NCBI GenBank assembly: GCA_011009095.1
Contig: VTPC01004360.1
Span: 102,921-166,920, forward strand
Length of the DNA: 64,000 nt
Direction of reading: 5' to 3'
Source: Ignelater luminosus
Lineage: Eukaryota > Arthropoda > Insecta > Coleoptera > Elateridae
The notes beneath the pieces are model-generated. The model saw only the letters and a program-made list of their open reading frames with translations. It had not been told where the DNA came from and made no database searches. A program made the translations under genes and the position numbers. Positions 1-10,958 of the stretch are shown here, in pieces (positions within the stretch are counted from its first letter, which is position 1; each line of letters opens with the position of its first letter).

Positions 1-33
1 TTATATATTATAAAACTATAGTCTTTTACATAC

Positions 34-2112
34 CTGAACAGTATTAAAATACACTAAATTTCGACCTTTAAACTGTAAATCTTGATAGCCTGGTCGAACA
101 TGAATACCTCGATAGAGTTGTCGAAAAGATTCTTTCCATGGATTTGCTAGATCCGATTCTTCGGGACTTATAAATTCAAAAGTTCGTGGAGCAGGATTAA
201 AAAGTGGTAGGTCATATTCATATACACTCTGATACAAGCGTTTCCTGAGCAAATAGATCAATAGGTCAAATAAAGTAAAATTTTTAATTCTAGAACAATA
301 ACTCACCAGAGTTCGGTATCATTTGCAATTGCTTGAAACCTCTTACAAACTTGACTAACACGACATAAATCTTGTTCTAATAAATAATTGAAAATAGTAA
401 GTAAAACCTCATCAGGCAATTCGTATTGTAAATAGTGAGCAGCTGTATTTGTACAGCCTGAAAAAAAATCTATGTTAACTAAAATCCTAACCAATCTTAG
501 CAAATCTTACTTTCATAAGAAACCGAGCACGTTCTTCTGGGACGTTTGCGAGCAGGTAACATAGCTGAAGTATAACCTTGTGCTGAAGTGGTAGGTGCAG
601 CTGGTGATGTAGGTGATCCTGCTGTTGCTGCACTTGTGCTAGGTCCTGCTCCGCACTCGTGATGTGAGGGTGATTTCCGCCTCAAATCGTATGGGGAATG
701 ATGAGCTGGCACAGCACCTCCACTGGTTCCAGGAGCAGTTGCCGATGTGCCCCCGGAACCAGGGGCGGCTGTTGATAGAGCTGGAATGTTTTGATTTGGG
801 ACTGGACAAGAGGGTTCACATGGTTCAGCTAAAACAAAATATAATTTTGTAAGTAAATGTGAATGCGTCTTTTTTGTTCGACTGATAATGAAAAAATTAA
901 ATTGGCAGCAGTGAGTTTTCCAACTTTATACTAATGACAACTGAATGGCAGTATCCTGTTTTACTAAAAATAACTCAATATAGCAAACTAACCTATTAAA
1001 ACTGCTGCTGTGGCCGTCACTTTAACAACCCTTCAAAATATACCATCACTGACACTCATTCAATATTTATTACATTTTTATTCGAGAATTAACCGAATTT
1101 TTTCAACTCTGCTTTAAATTTCACATAACAACATTGATAATATTATAAATAAATATTGTGAAATAATAACATATCAAGTATTTATTACGATCACACTGAT
1201 AAGTAACCGTTTTCATTTTTACTTTTGTTTTCAGTTTGCATATTCTAATACAACCTAAAAATATTTCGAAAGATAGATATGCAAACTGTTATATTATACC
1301 TTATTACTTGTGATTATAAAATATTAATGCTGCAGAATCAATTACTTCAATTTAAAATCAAAGATAACATAATTCAACAATTAATCATAATCATAAATAA
1401 TTAACGCAGCAAGAATTTTACCATATGAATTTATTAAAGATTGCACACTCAATTTTATTAAAAACTGTAGAATTTTTATCCACATATAATACATAATAAA
1501 CCAACCATACCAATATGTTTTCTTATATGTGAAAATGTTGATTTAGGTAATACATGAACTACTTTCATTTTCATGAGTATTAGAAATATGTAACTTCTAG
1601 ATAAAAAAATATTGCCATGACTTTACAATATACTGTATTTTGCAATTACAGATCAGTCAGCAACGTATTTGGGTTGATGTTTGTGTATATTTATCTTGTA
1701 TGTGGGCCGCCTTGTTATTTTTATTAGTTTTGTCTCAGACTTTTGACCAATAAATAAACTTTATATAGTTAAATTATACAACTCTGGCTGCAACATTTTC
1801 GGATTAAACTAAATGATTTGGGCATGAAAAAACGAACGGTAACATTTCGACAATACCAGGAACCCGTTAAATGTAATAAATATGAAAGAGAATTCGGGCC
1901 GAGTCCCAGTAACTTTTTAAGTCAACCCGAGGTTCTACTTACCAGACGTTGTTCTGGAAGGTGTGGGGATCCTATTAGCGCCTTTTCTTCTAGATCTCCT
2001 TACATACGACCTGGAGGCCGTAAAAGAGGCGCTCGGCATCTTTTCCACCACTCAAAATGTTAAAAATTCGCTGCTAAACAAAGGAAACACTACCACTAGC
2101 ACAGGCAGCCAT
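34..2112 (-). CDS. FBXO11: F-box only protein 11, N-terminal part (partial, runs off left edge)
   Basis: Substrate-recognition subunit of an SCF (Skp1-Cullin1-F-box) ubiquitin ligase. The family has an F-box, right-handed parallel beta-helix (PbH1) repeats and a UBR-type zinc finger; only the N-terminal third is here. Exons on the minus strand: 2094-2112 (tentative), 511-828, 307-457, 34-244; all junctions are GT-AG and phases agree. Exon 2 encodes a Pro/Ser/Thr/Ala-rich disordered region containing the family motif SPYDLRRKS and a basic RKRPRR patch. Exon 3 encodes the F-box (about residues 125-165: [20 protein letters not shown], then VCKRF). Exon 4 encodes the linker with [13 protein letters not shown] and HVRPGYQ, which matches vertebrate FBXO11. 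The helix repeats must lie left of the window. The start is inferred: ATG at 2112 has a good context (AAAATGGCT) and its 19-nt exon leaves the one-base phase that exon 2 needs, but its donor (GTAGTG) is weak. Confidence 0.93.
829..2093 (-). other. FBXO11 intron 1 (AT-rich, no recognised element)
   Basis: AT-rich intron sequence between the tentative first coding exon and exon 2. It ends in a normal polypyrimidine tract and AG at 829-830. I recognise no repeat or coding exon in it. A plus-strand open frame at 1818-2063 resembles nothing I know. Confidence 0.5.
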
Positions 2113-2191
2113 TTTCACGGTTCTTGTTAAAAGAATGCAACCACCAATCAGGAACATTCGTGCAGAGTCACGTGACCACGAAAATGTCAGA
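2113..2191. promoter_or_regulatory. Putative bidirectional promoter between FBXO11 and RCE1
   Basis: About 79 bp separate the proposed FBXO11 ATG (minus) from the RCE1 ATG (plus). The stretch holds a CCAATCA box (2144-2150, NF-Y type) and a perfect palindromic E-box GTCACGTGAC (2167-2176, USF/TFE/Myc-Max type). No TATA box is evident, as is usual for divergent housekeeping promoters. The 5' UTRs must be very short or overlap. The motifs are seen; their function is inferred. Confidence 0.55.
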
Positions 2192-5100
2192 ATGGAGCAT
2201 GAAAATAAGGCAATTTTTGATTGTTTTCTATCTGTTACTACATGTTTCGTGCTGTCTGTCATTTACGTATCCAGTTTATATGTATGGAACTTCCAGTATG
2301 ACAGGTAACGAATTAAAACCTAGAACATACCAAATTCACACACAAATAGGGGCAACAAAACCATAGGATTCTTGCGGCAACACTGCCCCCTTTCCCCCCA
2401 TGGCCCGTTTGGAATACCGATTCTGTCTACCCTGGTACACTGTTTTTGGGAAAGTTAAATGTCATCAATTTTAATTAAAATTTAGAATTATTAGTGTAAC
2501 AATTACAATTTCTTATTGTTGAACTTGAAAGGCTAGAATCAAATGTTAAATTACTGCTTTTTTTTGTTTCAGAAATCATCCATCCACTATAAAAAGGAGA
2601 TTTTTTAGCGTATTTGTTATGATGTTCGTTTCCCCTGTATTTTTATATGTAGCCCTTAACAAGAAAAGTTTAGAAAAAGTAAGTAAATTCAAGCTACATC
2701 TTCCGCTATTTCGTTCTGATCCATTTTATGTAATAATTTTATTACACTTTTTTTTAGACTTTTCTTGTAACTTCGTGTAGAAATTATTAAAAATTAGTTT
2801 GTTTCCATTTACTGTCAGTATCTTTATTATTTTAGGCTAGTATATGGGAAATAATGGGTTTTAAAACACAGGGATTAATTCAAGCATTTTTTATACCTTG
2901 GATTCTTACTATGGTACTCTTCATGGGACCATTGTGTATGCAACTTATTAGTGGCTTGTTGAAAGTATATACAGGTATGTAGACTGTTACACTATTTTGT
3001 AACACCATTAGACACTGCCTTGAGATGATTCCAGATTTCATTTATATACTTTTTGGAACATGAACAAAAACAGACCCCTTTATTTCTTTTTTTAAGATAT
3101 AAGATGAAACTCTTTAGAAAGAGATCTTAGAAGATCAGAAATTAACAGCAAAAGGCCCCTGAGATGATTCCTTCTGAAATATTTTAAAAAATTTTTAATT
3201 TGGATATAAAGCAAACACAAACAGTTAAAAGTTTACATTAAAGAATCGTGAGAATGTGATGATACTACAAAATTTATATTTTAGAACCTATGTATTGGAT
3301 TACAAATGCCCAGAATCTTATATGGCTGAGGAATCATGTAGTTGCACCTTTATCGGAAGAGTTTACTTTTCGATCTTGTATGTTACCTCTATTACTGCAA
3401 AGTTTTAATCCGATTACAGCTATTTTTCTATGTCCACTGTTTTTTGGAGTTGGTAAGCAACTTTTTTGATAATGAAAAGATTAAAGTTAATTGATTATTG
3501 ATTTTAGCACACTTTCATCACATGATTGAGAGAATGCGAAAGGGACTTGACTTTAAGACTGCTTTTTTAATTTCATGTATGTATGGGTAATACATTAGTA
3601 CATTATTTAACAAGCACATAATGATGACTATTATTTGTAAGAATGAAGTTTGTGACACGAGCTGACTAGGTGAGTGTCGTAAACATCCGAATGAATAATA
3701 GCCAGTATGTGTAAGTCATATATTGCATTTTATCTTTTTATCGGCAACTTTCAGAACAATAATAGAGAATGTGTGTGTAACAAGTACAATAATCAATGTA
3801 TCTCTTTCTTATCAATTATAAACCATAGTTATCTGATTTTAACAAGAAAAAAAAGAACAAAATTGGTTGCCTTGTTATTTGGAGAATATTAAAATTTAAT
3901 GACAAAAGCAAAAACCGACTTGTGGTTTGTAATTAGTAAGGAAGAGGTACTAGATAGGTTTGTTTCACCCCAAGGTAATCTCAAAATCTCATATGTTACA
4001 TCTCGCACAGTCGCACACGTTCTTTATGACAAATAATCCATAAAACACAGGCTTGTTTTATGAATGGGACTATGTATCTATGTATATGTCATAGGCTTTT
4101 AATGAAATCCATCATTTCATGATAACTAGGCATTTCATGTAATGCCGGCTTTTAATGTAATTAAGATCGTTACATTATCTGCCGCCGCCATTTCATGTAA
4201 TGCCGGCAAATAATGTAGAAAACATAAAAAGGACGAGATTTCATTATAAGCCCGAACTTTGTCGTAAATGAATCCGTCATTTCATGAAAAACTAGCTTTT
4301 AATGTAAACTGACAGTGGAGGTATTTGTTAAATATCAAAAGTAATTTTTCTATTTCAGGTTTTAAATATTTTTATGATTTTATTTATCTTTTGTTTCCTT
4401 GAATAGACAATACCCGTCATATTTACATGTGCACTATAAGAATAAGAAGGTTTACGTGAAACGTCTAAATATATTCAATTAGTCAAATAGTGACATACAT
4501 CATCTGCCGGCATTTCACGAAAAGATGTCGGCAGTTAATGTAGCAATCTTAATTACATTAAAAGCTAACATTACATGAAATGCCGGATTTCGCTAAAAGC
4601 CTATGACATATATAACAAATGTATTATTGAAGAGTCATAGATAATAGTTATTTATCTATAGTCGACTCTGCTTAATTGGGACACAAAGGGAAAATGTATT
4701 TTGCCCCAAGATCTTGAATAAACCCAAAGAAAAACATCTAAATGCACCTATTGACTGGTGCTTACTCACAAACATGTGCATCTATTACTGGGGTGTAAAT
4801 AAAACAGTAATAAATACATACATAAATGAAATGCAAATTTATTCTTTTATTTTGTTCCACTTTTTTGAAAACACTTCATGGTGTTCAATCGTCATGGGGC
4901 AAAGGATGTGTACTCGGAAGGACATAAACTAACAACTGAGTTGAGTTCTTGAGGTGGTCATAAACTCACTCGTTGTTTACATTTTGCTTCTTGGAAAATG
5001 GCAGGGTTCCAGAACATTCTGGCCCGATTATCTCATGTTTTGTCTTTTATTGTACTATTTTTGATTCCGTTTTATTAGAAATGTCCCAATAAAATGATTG

Positions 5101-8100
5101 TTTCAATTATCCGGTGACCCAATTAAGCAGCAGACTTAAGTCGACTGTATATAACAAAAGTGTAAAGTAAAGCTTTTTGAACAAGTAGGAAATTTATCAC
5201 TTTCGCTATTGTTCATGCCATAAACCCTACGAATTCAAAAATGAGGCTTTACATTAGAGAAAATAGTAAAAGAAAACCATTGATGGTAGATTAAAAACTG
5301 AAGTTGGCCAAGATCATAAGTGCTTATCATCAATTCATTATAACATCAATTTTCCATTTGTTGCATACTTTCTTGGACACATATTGGAGAAAAGCCATTT
5401 ATGATAAAGTCACATTTTCAAAAAAGTTTTGCTTCCACTTAAATGACAAGTTATACCACCAAAATTGTTTTATCATATTCAAAATATGCAAAAACTAACC
5501 ATAAAGTCATTTTCTTTCAATTAAAGGTACTTGCAACTCTACCTTCTTGCCAAATTCTGTTCACCGGGTTTACCCCAAGTTATTTTGTGGTCAGGTTTTA
5601 TAAATCCTTTCTTTAAGCTTCCTTCATAAAAAATAATCAAGTGGTCTGGTGATTTCACAGATCAGTGACAAACCTTTAGTCTTAATTTGTACCTTTCTCA
5701 TTTCATTTATGAGAAAAGTTAGTGTTCAACCACTGCTTCACTCATGCAGAAAAATGGTTTGGAGCTCCATCTAATTTGTTGTAAAATATCATTTTTACTA
5801 ACAAATGTCTCAAAAATATTTATGTTCGAGTTAGCTATGAATATAAAAACATATCTCTTTGCTTACACAATACATAGGTACAGCTTTTTTCATTTAAAAT
5901 GTTGGGGTAGGAGTGGTTGGGGTGGGAGGGTGAATATTTCTTAGTATTATACAGTGTGTCCAAGATAAGGATGCACAGCATGGGGATCTTGGAAACGGTA
6001 AGAGATACAGGATCGGGTAAATGGGATGAAAGTTGGCTATTTATAGGAACTTTTTGTTGGCATTCGCAAAATCTAGATATCTTGGATAGTTTCAGAGATA
6101 TTTAAAAAAAGTAGATTTCTCGATTTTTGTTATTATTTTTTCTTTCCTTTATTTGAAGAGATATTGGAAAACTAAAACCACTTTTCCATTGCCACTTTTT
6201 TTTCTCTATTAAAATACACTAACAAAATTCCTGTACAATGTTTCGGTTTCGAGTAACCATCATCAACCTCATTTTTTTAAATAGGCGGAAAAACAATTGA
6301 AAATTGTTTTGAATAGCTCTTATTGTCACGATTCTAATGATGTAAACATGATAGGGTTATTTTGGTTTTGATTTTTTTGTGTTGAACGCTGCTGTGACCA
6401 ACTGTAATAATTGCTGTTCATCTTCAAAATTTTGGTTGACATAACCCCAGAGGAAATAAATCCAACGGTGTTAGATCAGGTGATCGTGCAGGCCAGGGTA
6501 CTGCAGAATGCATTAATTTATAGCATAAGAAATCAAACTAACCCTATCATGTTTATATCATTAGAATCGTGACAACAAGAGCTATCCAAAACAATTTTCA
6601 ATTGTTTTTCTGCCTATTTAAAAAAATGAGGTTGATGATGGTTACTCGAAACCGAAACGTTATACAAGAATCTTGTTAGCATATTTTAATAGAGAACAAA
6701 AAGTGGCAATGGAAAAGTGGTTTTAGTTTTCCGATATCTCTTCAAATAAATAAAAGAAAAAATAATAACGAAAATCGAGAAATTTACTTTTTTTTTAAAT
6801 ATCTCTGAAACTATCCAAGATATCTAGATTTTGCAAACGCCAACAAAATAGCCAACTTTCATCCCAATTAACCGATCCTGTATCTCTTACCGTTTCCAAG
6901 ATCCCCATGCTGTGCATCCTTATCTTGGACACACTGTATAATAATATTTGTAGTAAGTGCTTGTAAAAGACATTGGCTCTTTGAAAACAACTAAACTTAA
7001 AGGGTATAAAATTCTCAATCTCTTACATCAAAGAAAAATTAAAATCAGCCAGCCATTTGTGAACTAGAGACAGAAATGTATTTAATTCAATCAATACATT
7101 TCTGTCTCTAGCTCACAAACGAGTGGTTGGGGGGAGGGTGAAAATTTCTCAAAATTTTAAATGGCACTACTTCATGTGTGATTTATCATTTTAAAAGGTA
7201 TAAAATTCTCAATCTTTTACATCAAAGAAAATTAAAATGGGCCCAGTCGTTCGTGAACTAGAGACAGAAATGTATTTAATTCAATCTCTAGTTCACAAAT
7301 GGCTCTGCCAATTTTAATTTTCTTTGATGTAAAAGATTGACACCCGATTTCACCACCAAGTCTTAACAATTACTTTACTAAGTAATTCTTATCTAAAGAA
7401 ACATCTTAAATCAATACTTTGTGTGAAATGGGTTTCACCATTATAGACATTTCTTATTTAAGCAATTCCTTCTTAAGCTTTGATTTTTTAGGGTCTTGTT
7501 CGTCCTTATGTTGTCGTTTATGTGCAATTGAACTACTACCTAGATGTGCTTGCGGTTAACGAAAATTTAACCTTACTTATTATGTTATTATTATTACTTA
7601 TGTTAAAAGCGTATTCTTAACACACCATACTGTCTTTCGATTACATTTCTTCTTGTAATATGAGCACGATTGTAATTGGATTAAGCATTATATGCAGGAT
7701 GGAGGAATGGTATTAGAAGATAATTCTACAATTGAAAAATATTTACCTATGAAGTATCAACATTTTATTGCACAGTACAAATAAATAAATTATAGTTCAC
7801 ATCTGATTGAATAGTTAGTAATAGCTGGTTCATTGGCGACAATGATTAATTTCTAAAATAATTTACAAAACAAAAGTAGTAATCGTAATAATCAAGGGAT
7901 TGAAAATAATCTTGACGTTCACGTATAATACGCGGACATGGTACATTGTCTTTTGAATCGGAAGAATCAAATCTGTTCAGATTTTCCATGAAGCTCACAG
8001 CACGCATATTTAAAGTAAATTACAAAATAAATCACAAAGTAAATAACAAAATAAGTTATTAATATAGTAATAAATTAGTAACTAATAAGAAAAGACTACA

Positions 8101-10058
8101 CCCACACTGTGCACATCACATAACAATCATAACATAAATAAATAACTCGGTCGATCTAACCTCATTAGAAAGTAAAGCGTTACTTAAATTTTTATGATGT
8201 TGAAAACAGGTGCCTATATGTAGGTAATTCTTAAGGTGCTTAAGAAATGCCTAGTGGTTGGTGAAAACCAACTTAACGTTAGAGAATACTTACAAGGGTT
8301 AAAGTAATTCCTAAATGTTAAGAAATGGTTGGTGAAATCGGGTGTGAGAATTGTATACCCCTTAAAATGATATATCACACATAGGGTAGTGCCATTTAAA
8401 ATTTTGGGGTGGGAGGGTGAATATTTCTTGGTATTATATAGCAATATTTGTAGTAAGTGCTCGTATCAGACATTGGCTCTTTGAAAACAACTCAACTTAA
8501 GATTATACAGTGACAAATACCGAATGTTCAAATTCATAATTTTGTGCCACACCTAACCAAACTTCCAAGTGATTTAACAGTTGATGTTATTGGATTCATC
8601 TCATGGTTTTGAGTAAGGTGTGGTGGATAAATAAAGCTCATATAAAGGTGTTGACATGTTATGTTATGTACTGTAACAAGCAACTGAGAGTAAATGACTA
8701 ATTCTAGATGTGTAAATGTAAATTTAATGGTTTACTTTCAATTGCTTCCAATAATACCTTTGTTTACCCACCAAAGCAATCATGTGCTGGATGGACTCTA
8801 TTGTAACTCAGACTTTGAGATTATGTTGGATGTGTATTTGTTATTTTAATTATCTTCTAATAATTATTATAAAGTGAAATAAATAAATCCTATTTATTTT
8901 CTATATTTTTAACTTTGGGGATTCCTCATTTGCACAATTTTAAGTTTGGTCATTTTAAAAGGACCAATGTCCAATATGAATAGTACCGATTTATTTCATT
9001 CAATGTCTGTTTTTGACTTTGAGCCCAACATGTGTATAAAGCAAGTATGCCTGTGATATCTTATATTTCAGTTCTTTAACAATTTATTTTTAGTTGTAGA
9101 TATTGTACATATGGCTTGAACATTATTTACCTGTTTCAAATTACTCCATCAGTCTGCATGAGGCCTACAAAATATACAGGCCTCGGTCCTATCTCCATTA
9201 TAATATCTTTTTTCGTCTCAGTTCAACGTCATTCTAAAAGCTACCAAACCATCTTAATTTGACATCATAAATTCAGAGTGCTGGCTTATACTTTTTCGTA
9301 GACTTCAGTCTGTGCCATGATTTATTTTGTATTGAAAAAGGTGTGATCAAAAACAATATGAATGTTAAGAAAATACTATCGATTCCAATCTTCTAATGAT
9401 ACTTTGAATGTCAATCTTCTGTAATACCTTCACATTATCAGAAAATCTGTCATTTTTATGTTAACTAAGACTGCTAGTGACAAAGATTCATATATAGAAG
9501 ACGGAAAACTGAGATTGCGAAAAAGCTTAATTAACTTCTGTGTGTGGAAGATTCTTGTATTCAGCACACTTTTTGACCACACCTTGTATGCAATTTCAAT
9601 TAATAATGAGCCGTCAAAAAGTAAACCAAATTTTTCTAAATTTCCAATGTGAAAAATATATTTAAATAAATAAATCATTGACGTAAACTTTTCATTTCAT
9701 AGGCTACCCAGATTGGAAGCTTTTTGATGGCTCGTTATTAACTTAAACATAAAAGTACAATAGTTTAATAGAATAATTAATTTTAGGCTTCCACTTTACA
9801 TATACAACCATCTTCGGGACATATTCAGCCTTTTTATTATGGCGTACTGGACATTTTATGTCGACATTCATTGCACATGCATTCTGTAACCACATGGGTG
9901 TTCCTGATATTCAAGAACTACTTACCTATAAAGGAGCACAACGAATTGGTATCTTTGCAATTTTTATTGCAGGTATTTTATTATGGGGTTGTTTATTAAA
10001 TCCTTTAACTGAACCCTCCATATATGAAAATAACATGATTTGGAACAGTAAAGTCTGA
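2192..10058 (+). CDS. RCE1: CAAX prenyl protease 2 (RCE1), complete, 288 aa
   Basis: Integral ER-membrane endoprotease that removes the -AAX tripeptide from farnesylated or geranylgeranylated CAAX proteins such as Ras. Exons: 2192-2304, 2573-2678, 2836-2974, 3285-3452, 3508-3576, 9787-10058; they total 867 nt with consistent phases. Family landmarks in order: [17 protein letters not shown] with TIKRRF (about residues 24-50), the EEFTFR motif with catalytic Glu144/145, HFHH (His177), and AHAFCNHMG (His229, Asn233). These correspond to the four catalytic residues of the ABI/CPBP glutamate intramembrane protease family. Human RCE1 is about 329 aa, so this copy is slightly short. The start is the first ATG in frame with YVSSLY; the longest open frame over this exon is in another frame and is wrong. 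Intron 5 is 6.2 kb and crowded with transposons; the other introns are short. Confidence 0.95.
4087..4608. mobile_element. TA-flanked MITE with ATGCCGGC subterminal repeats
   Basis: Non-autonomous inverted-repeat element of about 522 bp in RCE1 intron 5. The termini TGTCATAGGCTTTT and AAAAGCCTATGACA are perfect inverse complements, flanked by TA on both sides (4085-4086 and 4609-4610). Inside, the motif CATTTCATGTAATGCCGGC recurs in both orientations with variants. No coding capacity is seen. TA target and terminal inverted repeats suggest Tc1/mariner-type mobilisation (inference). Confidence 0.7.
4659..5147. mobile_element. TA-flanked MITE, AGTCGACT / GCTTAATTGGG termini
   Basis: Inverted-repeat element of about 490 bp in RCE1 intron 5. 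The left end AGTCGACT followed by CTGCTTAATTGGGACA mirrors the right end, which has a small extra segment between the two blocks. TA flanks both sides. The termini resemble pogo/Tigger-like Tc1-mariner MITEs. The internal open frame (4714-4932) is not a recognisable transposase. Exact ends are uncertain by a few bases. Confidence 0.6.
5952..6936. mobile_element. Palindromic Tc1/mariner-type element, copy 1 (CAGTGTGTCC ends)
   Basis: Element of 985 bp that is nearly one long palindrome: arms of about 420 bp around a centre of about 150 bp. Termini CAGTGTGTCC and GGACACACTG are flanked by TA (5950-5951, 6937-6938). The centre, read on the minus strand, encodes a decayed transposase scrap containing [14 protein letters not shown], close to the RSPDLTPxDFF signature of Tc1/mariner-superfamily DDE transposases; no intact enzyme. 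A second copy lies at 47669-48495. A related unoccupied site is at about 8432-8450. Confidence 0.85.
7341..8344. mobile_element. PIF/Harbinger-like element, CACCCGATTTCACCA ends, TGA target duplication
   Basis: Element of 1,004 bp with 15-bp matching termini CACCCGATTTCACCA, then a diverged inner repeat. Flanked by TGA (7338-7340, 8345-8347). Removing the element and one TGA restores the continuous family-A repeat sequence seen in reverse at about 7198-7221, so the 3-bp duplication is supported by a paralogous empty site. A 3-bp duplication suggests PIF/Harbinger; the TGA target is atypical (TWA is usual). A short open segment at about 7690-7783 encodes [11 protein letters not shown] and may be a gene remnant. 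No full transposase. Confidence 0.72.
8503..9786 (+). other. Distal part of RCE1 intron 5
   Basis: AT-rich intron sequence down to the acceptor before the last RCE1 exon (TTTTAG at 9781-9786). I recognise no repeat, RNA gene or exon in it. Short open frames on both strands at 9430-9678 overlap each other and resemble nothing known. Confidence 0.5.
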
Positions 10059-10573
10059 TTAACTAATAATATTAATCATAAAATGAACAACAGGGCATCA
10101 TTTCCAAATACTACTGACGTATAAAGATTATATTCTTGTTACTTAAGAAAAAAAAGATGTTAAAAATATACTATTATTAAAAGTCAATACTTGTTAAAGA
10201 ACAAAAAAAAATATTGCTCAAACTTAAAATTACTTCATGTCCTAACTTTAATATTGATGTTTATGCGGGTCTCTTAATGAAGGTGTTTCGTTAAAAAAAA
10301 TTAGCTGGAAATATATATTTAATTAAAACTTGCCATCATTAATATTGTATCACATATCAACATTATTTTAAATATTTAAAAAAAATTAATTACTTATTCT
10401 TACAATTGTATAATTTTTTTTTGTAATTTTTAATTTTATTCTGTTTTATAATAGATAAATAGATGGAATATCAAAATTATGTTGTAATAATTATAATTTA
10501 TACTTTTTTCTGAATTATAATGGGATGTTCAAGAAAAATATAAGATGTAATGCATTAATGTAATCATAGAAAA

Positions 10574-10579
10574 AATAAA
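10574..10579 (+). terminator. Candidate RCE1 polyadenylation signal AATAAA
   Basis: First canonical AATAAA downstream of the RCE1 stop, about 515 nt into the presumed 3' UTR. It lies close to the candidate KCTD3 signal on the other strand (TTTATT at 10643-10648), so the two convergent 3' UTRs would nearly meet. Confidence 0.4.
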
Positions 10580-10958
10580 GTGATTATTTTAAATTGATAT
10601 TGTTTGTTTTCAGAGATCAAATCGTGGAAAAAATTAAATTTCTTTATTAATTATTGTTAATATTATAACAGAATAATTATTTTATCTTGAACATCCTATA
10701 CATCCAGATTGTGTAAATATTAAAAATTGAGTTTTACATTTCATTGACATTAAAATCTTCTAATAAAATAAATATGACAAAAATGAAACAAACTATCTTT
10801 ACAATACACTTACAGCCCTTTTTAACAATTAATTACAAAAACCAAGTGTTAGGTTCATTTTATAATAATAAAAGGCACCAATATGCCTGGAACCATAACA
10901 TTTTTAAAAACAGCAAAGAAGCAAAATATCGAAATATAAAACCTATAATGTACACAAT

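Larger units (their letters stand above)
5895..8502. repeat. Composite repeat block, family A, hosting two transposons
   Basis: Two direct copies of a roughly 110-bp unit (flanking 5952-6936 and at about 8394-8502) share the GGGTGGGAGGGTGAATATTT segment and the TTGAAAACAACT end. Between them are two or three copies of a unit containing TATAAAATTCTCAATC and AGAGACAGAAATGTATT, with short internal palindromes at about 7056-7121 and 7250-7311. Another copy of this family is at about 35240-35555. It behaves as a repetitive element that later elements inserted into. I cannot assign its class. Confidence 0.6.

Noticed and set aside
1818..2063. 81-codon plus-strand open frame next to the FBXO11/RCE1 promoter
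   Set aside because: No recognisable motif, no splice-site logic, and it lies within the FBXO11 first intron. Most likely chance.
2124..2366. 80-codon open frame over RCE1 exon 1, which gives a membrane-like peptide
   Set aside because: It is out of frame. The correct frame gives [17 protein letters not shown] across the splice junction, as in other RCE1 proteins.
5895..8502. Direct repeats of about 110 bp as LTRs of a retrotransposon
   Set aside because: No TG...CA ends, primer-binding site, polypurine tract or gag/pol coding between them; the interior is explained by DNA transposons and a repeat family.
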